Assembly: GCA_023230455.1 (NCBI GenBank)
Contig: JALNXH010000006.1
Span: 62,001 to 126,000 of the forward strand
Direction: 5' to 3'
Origin: Rhodocyclaceae bacterium
GTDB lineage: Bacteria; Pseudomonadota; Gammaproteobacteria; Burkholderiales; Rhodocyclaceae
DNA: 64,000 bases
The first letter of the stretch is position 1; every line of letters begins with the position of its first letter. The position numbers and the translations under genes are program-made. Under the pieces are notes generated by a model. It searched no databases. It was not told where the DNA came from and saw nothing but the letters and a program-made list of their open reading frames with translations. Positions 51,183-60,540 of this stretch are shown one piece after another.

Positions 51183-52265
51183 ATGAATCACCTGACACTC
51201 GATGGCGGCGCGGCGGCAGCCGATGAAGCGGTCCGCCTGACCCGCTTCAGCCATGGCGGCGGCTGCGGCTGCAAGATTTCACCCGCTGTGCTCTCGCGCC
51301 TGCTTGCCGAGTCGCCGCTGCCGGTACCTTCCGCCGACCTGCTGGTTGGGCGCGAGAGCAGCGACGATGCCGCGGTGTATCGCCTCAACGACGAACAGGC
51401 CATCGTCGCCACTACCGATTTCTTCACCCCGATCGTCGACGATCCCTACGATTTCGGCCGCATCGCCGCGACCAATGCCTTGTCCGACGTATATGCGATG
51501 GGCGCTCGGCCGCTGTTCGCGCTGGCGCTGGTCGGCATGCCGCTGGACAAGCTGCCGGAATCGGCCATCCGCCGCATCCTTGCCGGCGGCGAGGCGGTCT
51601 GCGCCGCGGCCGGCATTCCCATCGCCGGCGGTCACAGCATCGACATGCTGGAGCCGATCTACGGTCTGGTCGGGCTGGGCCTGGTGCATCCGGCGAAGGT
51701 CAAGCGCAACAGCGCGGCGCGTGCCGGCGACTGCCTGATCCTGGGCAAGCCGCTGGGAATCGGCATGCTCTCCGCGGCGCTGAAAAAAGGCATTCTGTCG
51801 GACGCCGGCTACGCCGAAATGCTGCGCTGGACGACCCAGCTCAATACGCCGGGCATAGCGCTCGCGGAGATGGCGGGTGTGCACGCCGTGACCGACGTCA
51901 CCGGGTTTGGCCTTGCCGGCCATTTGCTTGAGATCTGCCGTGGCTCCGGGCTCTCCGCACACATCGACTTCGACCGTCTGCCGTTGATCGAAGAGGCCGT
52001 GAGCCACGCACGTTGCGGCATCGTCACCGGCGCATCGGCGCGCAACTGGGCCGCTTACGCCAGCGAAGTCGACCTGGCGAGCGGGTTGGCGGATTGGCAG
52101 CGCAACCTGCTGACCGATCCGCAGACCAGCGGCGGACTGCTGGTGGCTTGCGACGAGGCGAGTGTGGAAGCTGTGCTGGCGCTTTTCCGGGCGGAGAATT
52201 TCGCTGCTCCGGCGCTGGTCGGCCGGCTTCAGGCGGGCCCGGCCCGCCTGAACGTGAAAGGATGA
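51183..52265 (+). CDS. selD: Selenide, water dikinase SelD
   Basis: Makes selenophosphate from selenide and ATP. The 360-residue protein has the active-site stretch HGGGCGCKISP with a cysteine (C28) rather than selenocysteine, plus DDAAVY and DFFTPIVDDPYDFG. With selU divergent, the local purpose is tRNA selenation; selA/selB for selenoprotein synthesis are not in the window. Confidence 0.96.
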   Translation: MNHLTLDGGAAAADEAVRLTRFSHGGGCGCKISPAVLSRLLAESPLPVPSADLLVGRESSDDAAVYRLNDEQAIVATTDFFTPIVDDPYDFGRIAATNALSDVYAMGARPLFALALVGMPLDKLPESAIRRILAGGEAVCAAAGIPIAGGHSIDMLEPIYGLVGLGLVHPAKVKRNSAARAGDCLILGKPLGIGMLSAALKKGILSDAGYAEMLRWTTQLNTPGIALAEMAGVHAVTDVTGFGLAGHLLEICRGSGLSAHIDFDRLPLIEEAVSHARCGIVTGASARNWAAYASEVDLASGLADWQRNLLTDPQTSGGLLVACDEASVEAVLALFRAENFAAPALVGRLQAGPARLNVKG

Positions 52266-52275
52266 GCGGCGCAGT

Positions 52276-53910
52276 CTAGGTCTTGAAGCGGCCGACCGTC
52301 GCCAGTTGCTCTTCGGCCAGGGCTTCGAGGCTGCGCGCCGCATGCGCGGTCTGACTGGCGGCTTCGCTGTTGTCGTGCGCCATCGCTGCGATTTTTTCGA
52401 TGCCGGCAGCGACCTCGGCTGCCGCCCGTCGTTGCTCGTCGGTGGCATTGGCGATGCTGTCGAGCCCCGCGCCAACTGCAACCACCGAATCGCTTGCGCC
52501 GGCGAGCACGCTTTCCACCGAGGTTACCGATTCCCGGCTGGTGGCGATGTTGACCATCGCTTCTTCGATGGACTGGGTCACGGTATTCGATTGCGCCGCC
52601 AGGGTGCGGGTGATGGCGTCGATCTCGTTGGCCGAACTGGCGGATTTCTCCGCCAGCTTGCGCACTTCGTCGGCGACGACCGCGAAACCGCGCCCGTGCT
52701 CGCCGGCACGCGCGGCCTCGATTGCGGCATTCAGCGCGAGCAGATTGGTCTGGTCGGCGATCTCCTTGACCTGCCCGGTGATATGCGTGATCGCCTGGGT
52801 GCTGGCGACAAATTGGCCGACCGAATCGGAAATGCCGCGCACCGTCGATTCGACCATGCCGACGCCTTCATTCAGCCTTGCCAGACTGGCATGGCCTTCC
52901 TCGGAACGGCGCAGGCTTTCGTGGGACTGTTCGCGGACTTCGGTGGCGCTGCCGGCGATGGTGGCAACGCTCGCCGCCATCTGTTCGACGGCGCTGGCGG
53001 CAGCGGCGGAGGTATCGTTCTGGCTTTGCGACGAACCGGCGACATGGTCCGCGCTCGACACCAGTTCCCGCGCGGCGGCGGAAACCTTGGCTGCCGAAGT
53101 GTTGACCTGGCGCACCAGATCGGAAAACTTCACCATCATTTCGTTGAACACGCTTGAGGCTTGGCCGATTTCGTCCTTGCCGCGAACCTGAAGCCGGCGC
53201 GTCAGATCGCCTTCGCCGGAAACGATGGCGCGCAGACCGATCACCATGTCGCGGATTGGTTCGGTCACCGCGCTGCGGATGAAGTACCAGATCAGCAGAA
53301 GCATCAGCGCGCTGACGACCAGCGCCACCACCAGCGATTCGGTGGTTTGCAGCGAAACCGCCTTGTCGACCTTGTCCAGCGAGATTTTCATGCTGATCAC
53401 GCCGAGCACGGCGTTTTCCGCTGCATCGTGGCATTCGACGCAGTTCTTGCCCAGATACTTCGTGACATTCTTGGCGGGCCGGATCGCCAGCAGGTAGGGT
53501 CCCTGCTCATCCTTGCGGACATCGACCAATTCCTCCCCGCTTGCCATTACTTTCGCTTCAAGGTCATCGGGCTTGAGATCGTTGCGCACCTTGCCTTCGT
53601 CTTTCGAACTCTCCACGCCCTCCCGCGCGACGTCGCTCGGCACCACACGCAAATCGCGGATTACCGCCAGATGCTTGATCTGGTCGAGAAAGGCCGAGCT
53701 TTTGTCCATCTTGTCGGCAATCATCAGCGCCGTCAGGCCGGCAAGCGTCGAGTCGTGCATGCTCAGCGAAAAGTCCTGCGCCTGGTCGATCGCGGAACGG
53801 TAGTTTTGGTGGCCTACCCAGAGAATGACGCCGACCCACGCTGCTACGAGCATCGCTCCGATAGCGGCCGTCAGTCGGATCCAGATCTTGATGTCGTTTA
53901 GCCTAAGCAT
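52276..53910 (-). CDS. Methyl-accepting chemotaxis protein with periplasmic c-heme motif
   Basis: A 544-residue chemoreceptor. TM1 is about 12-32; the periplasmic domain of about 155 residues contains C157-x-x-C160-H161 (GKNCVECHDAAEN), a covalent heme c site, in the style of the heme-PAS sensors known from Geobacter chemoreceptors. TM2 is about 192-214, then HAMP and the signalling domain tip (DQTNLLALNAAIEAARAGE). Redox, O2 or NO sensing is inferred. It converges with selD. Confidence 0.9.
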   Translation of the reverse strand: MLRLNDIKIWIRLTAAIGAMLVAAWVGVILWVGHQNYRSAIDQAQDFSLSMHDSTLAGLTALMIADKMDKSSAFLDQIKHLAVIRDLRVVPSDVAREGVESSKDEGKVRNDLKPDDLEAKVMASGEELVDVRKDEQGPYLLAIRPAKNVTKYLGKNCVECHDAAENAVLGVISMKISLDKVDKAVSLQTTESLVVALVVSALMLLLIWYFIRSAVTEPIRDMVIGLRAIVSGEGDLTRRLQVRGKDEIGQASSVFNEMMVKFSDLVRQVNTSAAKVSAAARELVSSADHVAGSSQSQNDTSAAAASAVEQMAASVATIAGSATEVREQSHESLRRSEEGHASLARLNEGVGMVESTVRGISDSVGQFVASTQAITHITGQVKEIADQTNLLALNAAIEAARAGEHGRGFAVVADEVRKLAEKSASSANEIDAITRTLAAQSNTVTQSIEEAMVNIATSRESVTSVESVLAGASDSVVAVGAGLDSIANATDEQRRAAAEVAAGIEKIAAMAHDNSEAASQTAHAARSLEALAEEQLATVGRFKT

Positions 53911-54081
53911 GATTCCCCTGCCAAAAAATTATTGTTAGAACTTAATCCTACTTTAGATTTTCCGTCTGATAAGGGCGGTGATGCCTATTTTGAGCACCTT
54001 ATTCCCGGCGTAGCGAACAAACGGCGCATTGCATTCGATGCCCCGTAAAATGGGCCGATATTCACTTCACAGGCGCCGCTT

Positions 54082-55038
54082 TTGACCCCCAAGTCTCTTT
54101 CCGTCACCCTGTCGCCGCTCGACAATGGTCGGCTCGCCAATCTCTGCGGTCCGCTCGACGAAAACCTGCGGCAGATCGAAACCGCGTTCGACGTCACCAT
54201 TACCCGTCGCGGCGAGCAATGCCGCATCGTCGGCGAGCTTGCGCAGCGCCGCCTGGCAGCGGAGGCGCTGGAACGCTTCTACGCGGCGGCCGGCGCGCCG
54301 GTCAGCATCGACGACATCCAGCTCGGTCTGGTGGAAATCGCGCGCCGCGCCAGTTCGCGCAGTCGCGCCTTGCCGCCGCCGGCCGGCCTGCTGACGCTGA
54401 AGGCCGACTTGCACGGCCGTACGCCGAATCAGGTGCAGTATCTGCGCCAGATCCAGGAACACGACATCAGCTTCGGCATCGGCCCGGCCGGGACCGGCAA
54501 GACGTATCTTGCCGTGGCCAGCGCGGTGGATGCCTTCGAGCGCGACCAGGTGCAGCGCATCGTGCTCACCCGCCCGGCAGTGGAAGCCGGCGAGCGCCTG
54601 GGTTTCCTCCCGGGCGATCTGGCGCAGAAAGTCGATCCGTATCTGCGCCCGCTCTACGATGCGCTTTACGACCTGATGGGCTTCGACAAGGTGGGCAAGC
54701 TGTTCGAGAAGGGCAATATCGAGATCGCGCCGCTGGCCTACATGCGCGGGCGCACCCTGAACCACGCTTTCATCATCCTCGATGAAGCGCAAAACACTAC
54801 GCCGGAACAGATGAAGATGTTCCTCACCCGCATCGGCATCGGCGCCAAGGCGGTGATTACCGGCGACGTGACCCAGGTGGATCTGCCGAAGGGGCAGAAG
54901 TCGGGGTTGGCGGAAGCCCGCCAGGTATTGAAGGATGTGCGCGGCATCGCGTTCACCGGTTTCGATTCCGCGGACGTGGTGCGTCATCCGCTGGTGGCGC
55001 GCATCGTTGCGGCATACGAGAAAAAGCGTGAAGGCTGA
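54082..55038 (+). CDS. PhoH-family ATPase (YbeZ)
   Basis: A 318-residue PhoH-like P-loop ATPase: Walker A in GIGPAGTGKTYLAV, LTRPAVEAGERLGFLPGD and FIILDEAQNTTPEQMKMFLT. YbeZ works with the RNase YbeY and is tied to ribosome and RNA maintenance. The TTG start at 54082 is the likeliest because no ATG precedes the homologous region (PKSLSVTLSP). It overlaps ybeY. Confidence 0.93.
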   Translation: MTPKSLSVTLSPLDNGRLANLCGPLDENLRQIETAFDVTITRRGEQCRIVGELAQRRLAAEALERFYAAAGAPVSIDDIQLGLVEIARRASSRSRALPPPAGLLTLKADLHGRTPNQVQYLRQIQEHDISFGIGPAGTGKTYLAVASAVDAFERDQVQRIVLTRPAVEAGERLGFLPGDLAQKVDPYLRPLYDALYDLMGFDKVGKLFEKGNIEIAPLAYMRGRTLNHAFIILDEAQNTTPEQMKMFLTRIGIGAKAVITGDVTQVDLPKGQKSGLAEARQVLKDVRGIAFTGFDSADVVRHPLVARIVAAYEKKREG

Positions 55039-55561
55039 AGGCGGCACCGTGCGGAACAAAGCTGGACGCACATCCCGCCGCGCCGACCGCGCGGTGTCGC
55101 CTGCCGCCCGGCAGCCACGGCTTTCGCTGGCGGTGCAATACGCCTGCGACACCGATGCGCTACCGTTGCGGCCGCGTGTGCGGCGCTGGGTCAAGGCAGC
55201 GTGCGAAGGCGATGCCGAGGTGACGGTGCGCTTTGTCGACGGCGACGAAGGCCGTGTTCTGAACCGCGATTACCGCGGCAAGGACTATGCGACCAATGTG
55301 CTGTCGTTTCCCTACGAACGCGAACCGGCCACGCTCGGCGATCTGGTGATCTGCCTGCCGGTATTGCTGCGCGAGGCGGCGCAGCAGGGCAAGAGCGCCG
55401 AGGCCCACTGCGCCCACCTGATCGTGCATGGTATGCTCCATTTGCAGGGTTACGACCACGAGACGAGTGAAGAGGACGCGCAGCAGATGGAAGCCAGGGA
55501 ACGTTCAATCCTCGCCCGACTCGGTTTTGCAGACCCCTATCTTTCGATGATCGAAGCGTAA
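55028..55561 (+). CDS. ybeY: Endoribonuclease YbeY (rRNA maturation factor)
   Basis: A 177-residue zinc-dependent RNase involved in 16S rRNA 3' processing. The metal-binding motif is HLIVHGMLHLQGYDHE (H-x3-H-x5-H) and the substrate side is RVLNRDYRGKDYATNVLSFP. GTG 55028 overlaps phoH by 11 bp; GTG 55049 is an alternative. The N-terminal ~35 residues are Arg-rich and longer than usual. Confidence 0.93.
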   Translation: MKAEGGTVRNKAGRTSRRADRAVSPAARQPRLSLAVQYACDTDALPLRPRVRRWVKAACEGDAEVTVRFVDGDEGRVLNRDYRGKDYATNVLSFPYEREPATLGDLVICLPVLLREAAQQGKSAEAHCAHLIVHGMLHLQGYDHETSEEDAQQMEARERSILARLGFADPYLSMIEA

Positions 55562-55593
55562 GGCAAGCGTTCGCTTCGACGCCCGCACCCGAT

Positions 55594-56454
55594 ATGGAAC
55601 TTCCCAGTAGCCGCCCCAGATTGATCGAACGCCTTTCCGCCCTGCTGATGCGGGAGCCGGAGGACCGCGAAGAGCTTCTTGTCCTGCTGCACCGAGCATT
55701 CGAGCGCAATCTGCTCGACGCCGATGCACTCTCGATGATGGAAGGTGCGCTCGCCGTATCCGAAACCACCGTGCGCGACATCATGGTGCCGCGTGCGCAG
55801 ATGGATGTGGTGGACATTGCCGAGGATCCGGCGAGGATCGCCGAATTTGTCGTCGAGGCTACCCATTCGCGCTTTCCGGCGATCGGCGAGAACAAGGACG
55901 ACGTGCTCGGCATTCTGCTGGCCAAGGATCTGCTGCGCTTCTTCGCCGGCAAGGAGTTCGATCTGCGCGACAGCCTGCGGCCGGCGGTCTTCATTCCCGA
56001 GTCGAAGCGCCTCAATGTCCTGCTGCGCGAATTCCGCGCCAGCCGCAACCATATGGCCATCGTCGTCGACGAATACGGCGGCGTCGCCGGGCTGGTGACC
56101 ATCGAGGACGTGCTGGAACAAATCGTCGGCGACATCGAGGACGAATACGATTTCGACGAGGCCGCGGACAACATCGTGCTCGACAACACCGGCCGCTACC
56201 GGGTCAAGGCGATCACCGAGATCGACGATTTCAACCAGGCCTTCGGCACGCGGTTTTCCGCCGAGGAAGTGGATACCATCGGCGGGCTGCTGATGCAGCA
56301 TCTCGGGCGCCTGCCCAAGCGCAACGAAGTGGTGCAGCTCGACGGCATCCGCATCCAGGTGCTGCGCGCCGACAGTCGGCGCATCCACACCCTGCTGGTC
56401 GATCCGCAGCGCGGTCTGTCGCTTGCCGCAGAATCTGCGGACGGCACTTCCTAA
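55594..56454 (+). CDS. corC: CorC/YbeX-type CBS-domain protein
   Basis: A 286-residue protein with a CBS-domain pair (VRDIMVPRAQMDVVDI, FVVEATHSRFPAIGENKDDV) and a C-terminal CorC/HlyC transporter-associated domain (RYRVKAITEIDDFNQAFG). It is linked to Mg/Co efflux and ribosome maintenance. It completes the phoH-ybeY-corC set; lnt, which often follows, is absent here because a convergent gene takes its place. Confidence 0.92.
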   Translation: MELPSSRPRLIERLSALLMREPEDREELLVLLHRAFERNLLDADALSMMEGALAVSETTVRDIMVPRAQMDVVDIAEDPARIAEFVVEATHSRFPAIGENKDDVLGILLAKDLLRFFAGKEFDLRDSLRPAVFIPESKRLNVLLREFRASRNHMAIVVDEYGGVAGLVTIEDVLEQIVGDIEDEYDFDEAADNIVLDNTGRYRVKAITEIDDFNQAFGTRFSAEEVDTIGGLLMQHLGRLPKRNEVVQLDGIRIQVLRADSRRIHTLLVDPQRGLSLAAESADGTS

Positions 56455-56870
56455 AAGGGTTTCACCACCGCTAGAATCACGATGGCGATCAGCGCCAGCA
56501 CCGGGATTTCGTTGAACACGCGGAACCAGGTATGGCTGCGGCGGTTGTTGCCCGCAACGAACCGGCGCAACTGGCCTCCGCAGAAGCCGTGGTAGGCCCA
56601 CAGGCCCACCACCAGCGCGGTCTTGGCGTGCAGCCAGCCGCCATGGAAACCGAAGCCGAACCACAGCCAGAGTCCCAACGCGGTGGCGAGCAGGCCGATC
56701 GGCGTGACGAAGCGATACAGCTTGCGTGCCATCAGCAGCAGCCGCTCACGCTCGGCGGCGCTCTCTGCCGGAACCATGGCGAGGTTCACGAAAATGCGCG
56801 GCAGGTAGAACAGTCCTGCAAACCAGCTGACGACAAAAACAATATGGAACGCCTTGACCCACAACATCAT
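56451..56870 (-). CDS. hemJ: HemJ-like membrane protein (CopD/UPF0093 family)
   Basis: A 139-residue protein with about four helices, starting MLWVKAFHIVFVVSWFAGLF, with the family histidine H9/10 in KAFHIV and the conserved Lys in GGWLHAKTALV. HemJ is a protoporphyrinogen IX oxidase of heme synthesis. Its start overlaps the epimerase gene by 4 bp; it overlaps corC by 4 bp at the stops. Confidence 0.85.
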   Translation of the reverse strand: MMLWVKAFHIVFVVSWFAGLFYLPRIFVNLAMVPAESAAERERLLLMARKLYRFVTPIGLLATALGLWLWFGFGFHGGWLHAKTALVVGLWAYHGFCGGQLRRFVAGNNRRSHTWFRVFNEIPVLALIAIVILAVVKPF

Positions 56871-57748
56871 GCAGTCCTTTCCGTTTCCGCCCGGGCGGCG
56901 GCAAGCCCTTCGATCACGCTCGGGTAGCGCAGGCGCAGGCCGAGTTCCCGTTTCATGCGCCGGTTGTCGAGGCGGCGCGATTCTCCCATGAAGGACAGCT
57001 GTAGCGGCGAGAGCTGGGTGCGTACGTCCGCCGGCGGCAGGCGCGGCGCGCGCGGCAGACCGAAGGCATCGGCCAGCCGGTCGAACCAGTCACCCATTTT
57101 CAGCACCGAATCGTCCACCACGTTGTAGGTGCGGTTGGGCCGCCCGCGGCGCAGCGCGGCGTCGAGCGCACGCGCCAAATCCTCGGCGTGGATGTGGTTG
57201 GTGAAGCTGTCCTCTTCGGCACGCAGCAGCGGCAGGCGCTGGCGCACGCGTTCCAGCGGCAGGCGTTCGGCGGCGTAGATGCCGGGAGCGCGCAGCAGCG
57301 CAACGCGACAGCCGCTGCTGCGGCCGAATGCGCGCAGGCGTGTCTCCGCGGCCTGGCGGCGGCGTGCACGGTCGGTACGAGGCGCTGGCGGGCGCGTTTC
57401 GTCGACCTGGGCGCCGCCGCAGTCGCCGTAAATGCCGCTGGTGCCGATATAGACCAGGCTGCGTGGTACACTTTTTCCCGTTGCAAGCGTTGCCAGCAAG
57501 CGCGCTGTACGCGGATCGTCCGCTCCGGCCGAGGGAGGTGGGGCGCTGTGAATGACGGCGTCGGCAATGCCGGCGATGCGATGCAGCGTTGCGCGGCGGT
57601 CGAGATCGCCGACAATCTGTAGCACGCCCAGTTCGGCCAGTTGCTCATCACGCCGGCGTACCAGCGCGAACACGCGCCAGTGCCGTAGCAGCTGGGGCAA
57701 CGCCCGGCGCACGACATCGCCGCAACCCACGATCAACAATCTTCGCAT
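56867..57748 (-). CDS. NAD(P)-binding SDR-family epimerase-like protein
   Basis: A 293-residue extended SDR. The nucleotide motif is degenerate (LLIVGCGDVVRRALPQLL), followed by GDLDRR and a late YIGTSGIYGDCGG block with the catalytic Tyr. Similar to YeeZ-like proteins of unknown substrate. It is coupled to hemJ by overlap and divergent from the reductase gene by 14 bp. Confidence 0.82.
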   Translation of the reverse strand: MRRLLIVGCGDVVRRALPQLLRHWRVFALVRRRDEQLAELGVLQIVGDLDRRATLHRIAGIADAVIHSAPPPSAGADDPRTARLLATLATGKSVPRSLVYIGTSGIYGDCGGAQVDETRPPAPRTDRARRRQAAETRLRAFGRSSGCRVALLRAPGIYAAERLPLERVRQRLPLLRAEEDSFTNHIHAEDLARALDAALRRGRPNRTYNVVDDSVLKMGDWFDRLADAFGLPRAPRLPPADVRTQLSPLQLSFMGESRRLDNRRMKRELGLRLRYPSVIEGLAAARAETERTA

Positions 57749-57762
57749 CGACGAATTATCCC

Positions 57763-58788
57763 ATGAGCTACCAGATCACCCTGACGCCGAGCGGCCACAC
57801 CTTCAGCGCCGCCGCCGACGAGCCGCTACTTGCCGCCGCCGACGCGGCGGGATTGACGGTGCCCTACGGCTGCCGCAACGGCGTATGCAGCGTCTGCAAG
57901 GCAACGCTATTGGAAGGCGAGGTCGATCACGGCGAGTCCCAGGAATGGGCGCTGCCGGCCGAACAGCGCGCCGCCGGCAAGGTGCTGCTCTGCTGCGCGA
58001 AGCCGTTGTCCGATCTGGTGCTGGAAGTGCGCGAGGTCAGCGCCGACCGTGATATCCCGGTGAAGACGCTGCCCTGTCGGGTGCAGAAGATGGAAAAGGT
58101 TGCGTCCGACGTGATGATCCTCCACCTCAAGCTGCCGGCGAGCGAGCGGTTGCAGTTCCTTGCCGGCCAGTACGTCGAGTTTCTGCTCAAGGACGGCAAG
58201 CGCCGCGCCTTCTCGCTGGCCAATGCACCGCACGACGACGAACTGTTGCAAGTGCATGTGCGCCACGTTCCCGGCGGCCAGTTCACCGGCCAGGTGTTCG
58301 AAGCCATGAAGGAAAAAGACATCCTGCGCTTCGAAGGCCCGCGCGGCACCTTCTTCCTGCGCGAGGACTCGACCAAGCCGGCGATCCTGCTCGCCGGCGG
58401 CACCGGCTTCGCGCCGGTCAAGGCCATCGTCGAGCATGCCATCCACAATCGTATCGAGCGTCCGCTGTATGTCTATTGGGGCGCCCGCGACCGGGCCGGG
58501 CTGTATCTGCCCGCGCTGCCGTCGCAATGGGCGGCAGCGCATACCAACATCCGCTACGTGCCGGTGCTCTCCGACGCGACGGCCGCCGACGCTTGGACCG
58601 GCCGCCGCGGCCTGGTGCACAACGCGGTGCTGGAGGATTTCGCCGACCGTGCGGACGGGTTGGGCGGTTTCCAAGTTTACGCTTGCGGTTCGCCGGCGAT
58701 GATCGATGCGGCGCGGACGGCTTTTGTCGCGCGCGGCCTGCCGGACGGCGAATTTTTCGCCGACGCGTTTACTTATGCCGTCCAATGA
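57763..58788 (+). CDS. 2Fe-2S ferredoxin / FAD reductase (CDP-6-deoxy-glucoseen reductase-like)
   Basis: A 341-residue protein. The N-terminal plant-type ferredoxin domain has CRNGVCSVCKATLL with a later LLCCAKP; the FAD domain has RAFSLANAPHDD; the NAD domain has LLAGGTGFAPVKAI and YACGSPAMIDAA. It passes electrons from NAD(P)H to the cluster; annotated in many genomes as AscD-like, but the partner here is unknown. ATG 57763. It overlaps the small Cys protein by 4 bp. Confidence 0.92.
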   Translation: MSYQITLTPSGHTFSAAADEPLLAAADAAGLTVPYGCRNGVCSVCKATLLEGEVDHGESQEWALPAEQRAAGKVLLCCAKPLSDLVLEVREVSADRDIPVKTLPCRVQKMEKVASDVMILHLKLPASERLQFLAGQYVEFLLKDGKRRAFSLANAPHDDELLQVHVRHVPGGQFTGQVFEAMKEKDILRFEGPRGTFFLREDSTKPAILLAGGTGFAPVKAIVEHAIHNRIERPLYVYWGARDRAGLYLPALPSQWAAAHTNIRYVPVLSDATAADAWTGRRGLVHNAVLEDFADRADGLGGFQVYACGSPAMIDAARTAFVARGLPDGEFFADAFTYAVQ

Positions 58789-58979
58789 CCGCTGTCGGCA
58801 AGAAACCCTGCGTCAATTGCACATGCGCCGCGACGGGCTTCTGCCCGCGCGGCGTCGGCGTGCATATCAAGCGTGAGGCGCCTGTAGCCGCCAGACCGCT
58901 GACCGCGGCCCAACGCGCCCAGGCGTTACGGGAACAGTTGCAGAAGCTGCCCGGCAAGCGACGCAGTTTGCGCTACTGA
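58785..58979 (+). CDS. Small basic four-cysteine protein
   Basis: A 64-residue protein translated from ATGA overlap with the reductase stop. The cysteines fall in CVNCTCAATGFCP, so a metal or Fe-S site is possible, followed by a basic tail (GKRRSLRY). I do not know the family. Tight coupling to a 2Fe-2S reductase suggests a related redox or cluster function. Confidence 0.62.
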   Translation: MTAVGKKPCVNCTCAATGFCPRGVGVHIKREAPVAARPLTAAQRAQALREQLQKLPGKRRSLRY

Positions 58980-58989
58980 AGCGCGTGCC

Positions 58990-60540
58990 TCACTCGCCCA
59001 GATAGGCGGCTCGCACGCGGGGGTCGGCGGCCAGCGCGGTGGCGGAGTTGGCGAGCGTGATGCGGCCGGACTCCATCACATAGCCGCGGTCGCAGGTTTC
59101 CAGCGCCAGGCGGGCGTTCTGTTCCACCAGCAGAATACTGACGCCGCGGGCGGCGATGGCGCGGATCAGCTCAAACACTTTCTGCACCATGATCGGCGCC
59201 AGACCCATCGACGGCTCGTCGAGCAGCAACAGGCGCGGGCGTCCCATCAGGGCGCGGCCGATCGCCAGCATCTGCTGTTCGCCGCCGGACAGTGTGCCGG
59301 CGAGCTGCGTGCGGCGTTCGGCAAGGCGCGGCAGTAGGGCGTAGATTTCCTCCAGGTCGGCGGCGATGCCGGCGTCGCGGCGGTGGAAGGCGCCCATCGC
59401 CAGGTTCTCCGCCACCGTCAGCCGCATAAACACGCCGCGTCCCTCGGGAACCAGCGCCAGGCCGCGGCCGACCAGCGTGTGGCCGGGTAGGCCGTCGATG
59501 CGTTCGCGGCCGTAACGGACTTCGCCGCGACTGCCGATCATCCGCGTCAGCGCCTTCAAGGTGCTGGTCTTGCCGGCGCCGTTGGCGCCGATCAGGCAGA
59601 CCATCTCACCCTCCTCGACGGCGAAGGAGATGCCTTTCACCGCGGCGATGCCGCCGTAGCGGACTTCAAGGTCGATGACCGCCAGCAGCGGGTGGTCGGC
59701 CGCCGCGGCCTTGCGCGCCGGCGTGCGGGCGGGCGAGGGTGTTGGTTGCGCGGGCGAGGTATGCGCGTTGTCGCCGAGATAGGCTTCGATGACGTGCGGA
59801 TCGCGGCGCACTGCCTCGGGCACGTTCTCGGCGATTTTCTCGCCATAGTCGAGCACCGCGACGCGGTCGCAGAGGCCCATCACCAGATCCACGTCGTGCT
59901 CGATCAGCAGCACGCTGAGGCCGTCGCGGCGCAGGCCTTCGATCAGGGTGCGCAGTTCGGCGGTTTCGGTGGCATTCATGCCGGCGGCCGGTTCGTCGAG
60001 CGCCAGCAGTTTCGGCTCACTGGCGAGTGCGCGGGCGATCTCCAGGCGGCGTTGGTCGCCGTAGGACAGATTCTTCGCCAGTGCATCGGCACGGTCGGCG
60101 ATGCCGACATAGTGCAGCAGCTCCATCGCCCGGCGGCGGATGGCAGCTTCCTCGGCACGCGCCGCACGCGGACGCAGCACGGCGCCGAGCACGCCGGCAC
60201 GGGTGCGGCCGTGGCGGCCGACCATCACGTTTTCCAATGCCGTCATGTGGGCGAACAGGCGGATGTTCTGGAAGGTGCGGGCCAGCCCGGCACGGGCAAT
60301 CGCCGCCGGATTGCCGAGCGGCAGGGCTTGGCCGGCGAATCTGACTTCGCCGCCATCGCGCGAGTACAACCCGGTCAGCACATTGAAAAAGGTGGTCTTG
60401 CCGGCGCCGTTGGGGCCGATCAGGCCGTAGATTTCGCCGCTATGGATGGTCAGCGACACGTCTTTCAGCGCCTGCACACCGCCGAAGCGTTTGGAAATGC
60501 CGCGCGCTTCGAGCAGCGGTTGTGTCGCGGTCGAGCTCAT
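58990..60540 (-). CDS. livGF: Fused LivG-LivF branched-chain amino acid ABC ATPase
   Basis: A 516-residue protein containing two ABC ATPases normally encoded by separate genes. Residues 1-~255 are LivG-type (GPNGAGKTTFFNVLTG, LSYGDQRRLEIARAL, LLIEHDVDLVMGL). After a Pro/Ala linker, about 285-516 are LivF-type (GANGAGKTSTLKALTR, LSGGEQQMLAIGRALMG, LVEQNARLALETC). Both Walker sets are intact. It energises uptake through LivH/LivM. It overlaps livM by 4 bp. Confidence 0.93.
   Translation of the reverse strand: MSSTATQPLLEARGISKRFGGVQALKDVSLTIHSGEIYGLIGPNGAGKTTFFNVLTGLYSRDGGEVRFAGQALPLGNPAAIARAGLARTFQNIRLFAHMTALENVMVGRHGRTRAGVLGAVLRPRAARAEEAAIRRRAMELLHYVGIADRADALAKNLSYGDQRRLEIARALASEPKLLALDEPAAGMNATETAELRTLIEGLRRDGLSVLLIEHDVDLVMGLCDRVAVLDYGEKIAENVPEAVRRDPHVIEAYLGDNAHTSPAQPTPSPARTPARKAAAADHPLLAVIDLEVRYGGIAAVKGISFAVEEGEMVCLIGANGAGKTSTLKALTRMIGSRGEVRYGRERIDGLPGHTLVGRGLALVPEGRGVFMRLTVAENLAMGAFHRRDAGIAADLEEIYALLPRLAERRTQLAGTLSGGEQQMLAIGRALMGRPRLLLLDEPSMGLAPIMVQKVFELIRAIAARGVSILLVEQNARLALETCDRGYVMESGRITLANSATALAADPRVRAAYLGE

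Noticed and set aside
51183..52265. Selenocysteine in SelD
   Set aside because: The active-site codon is an ordinary cysteine codon and there is no in-frame TGA before the stop.
52276..53910. Possibility that the CxxCH marks a cytochrome c gene
   Set aside because: The motif sits in a receptor with HAMP and full methyl-accepting domain; it is a sensor, not an electron carrier.
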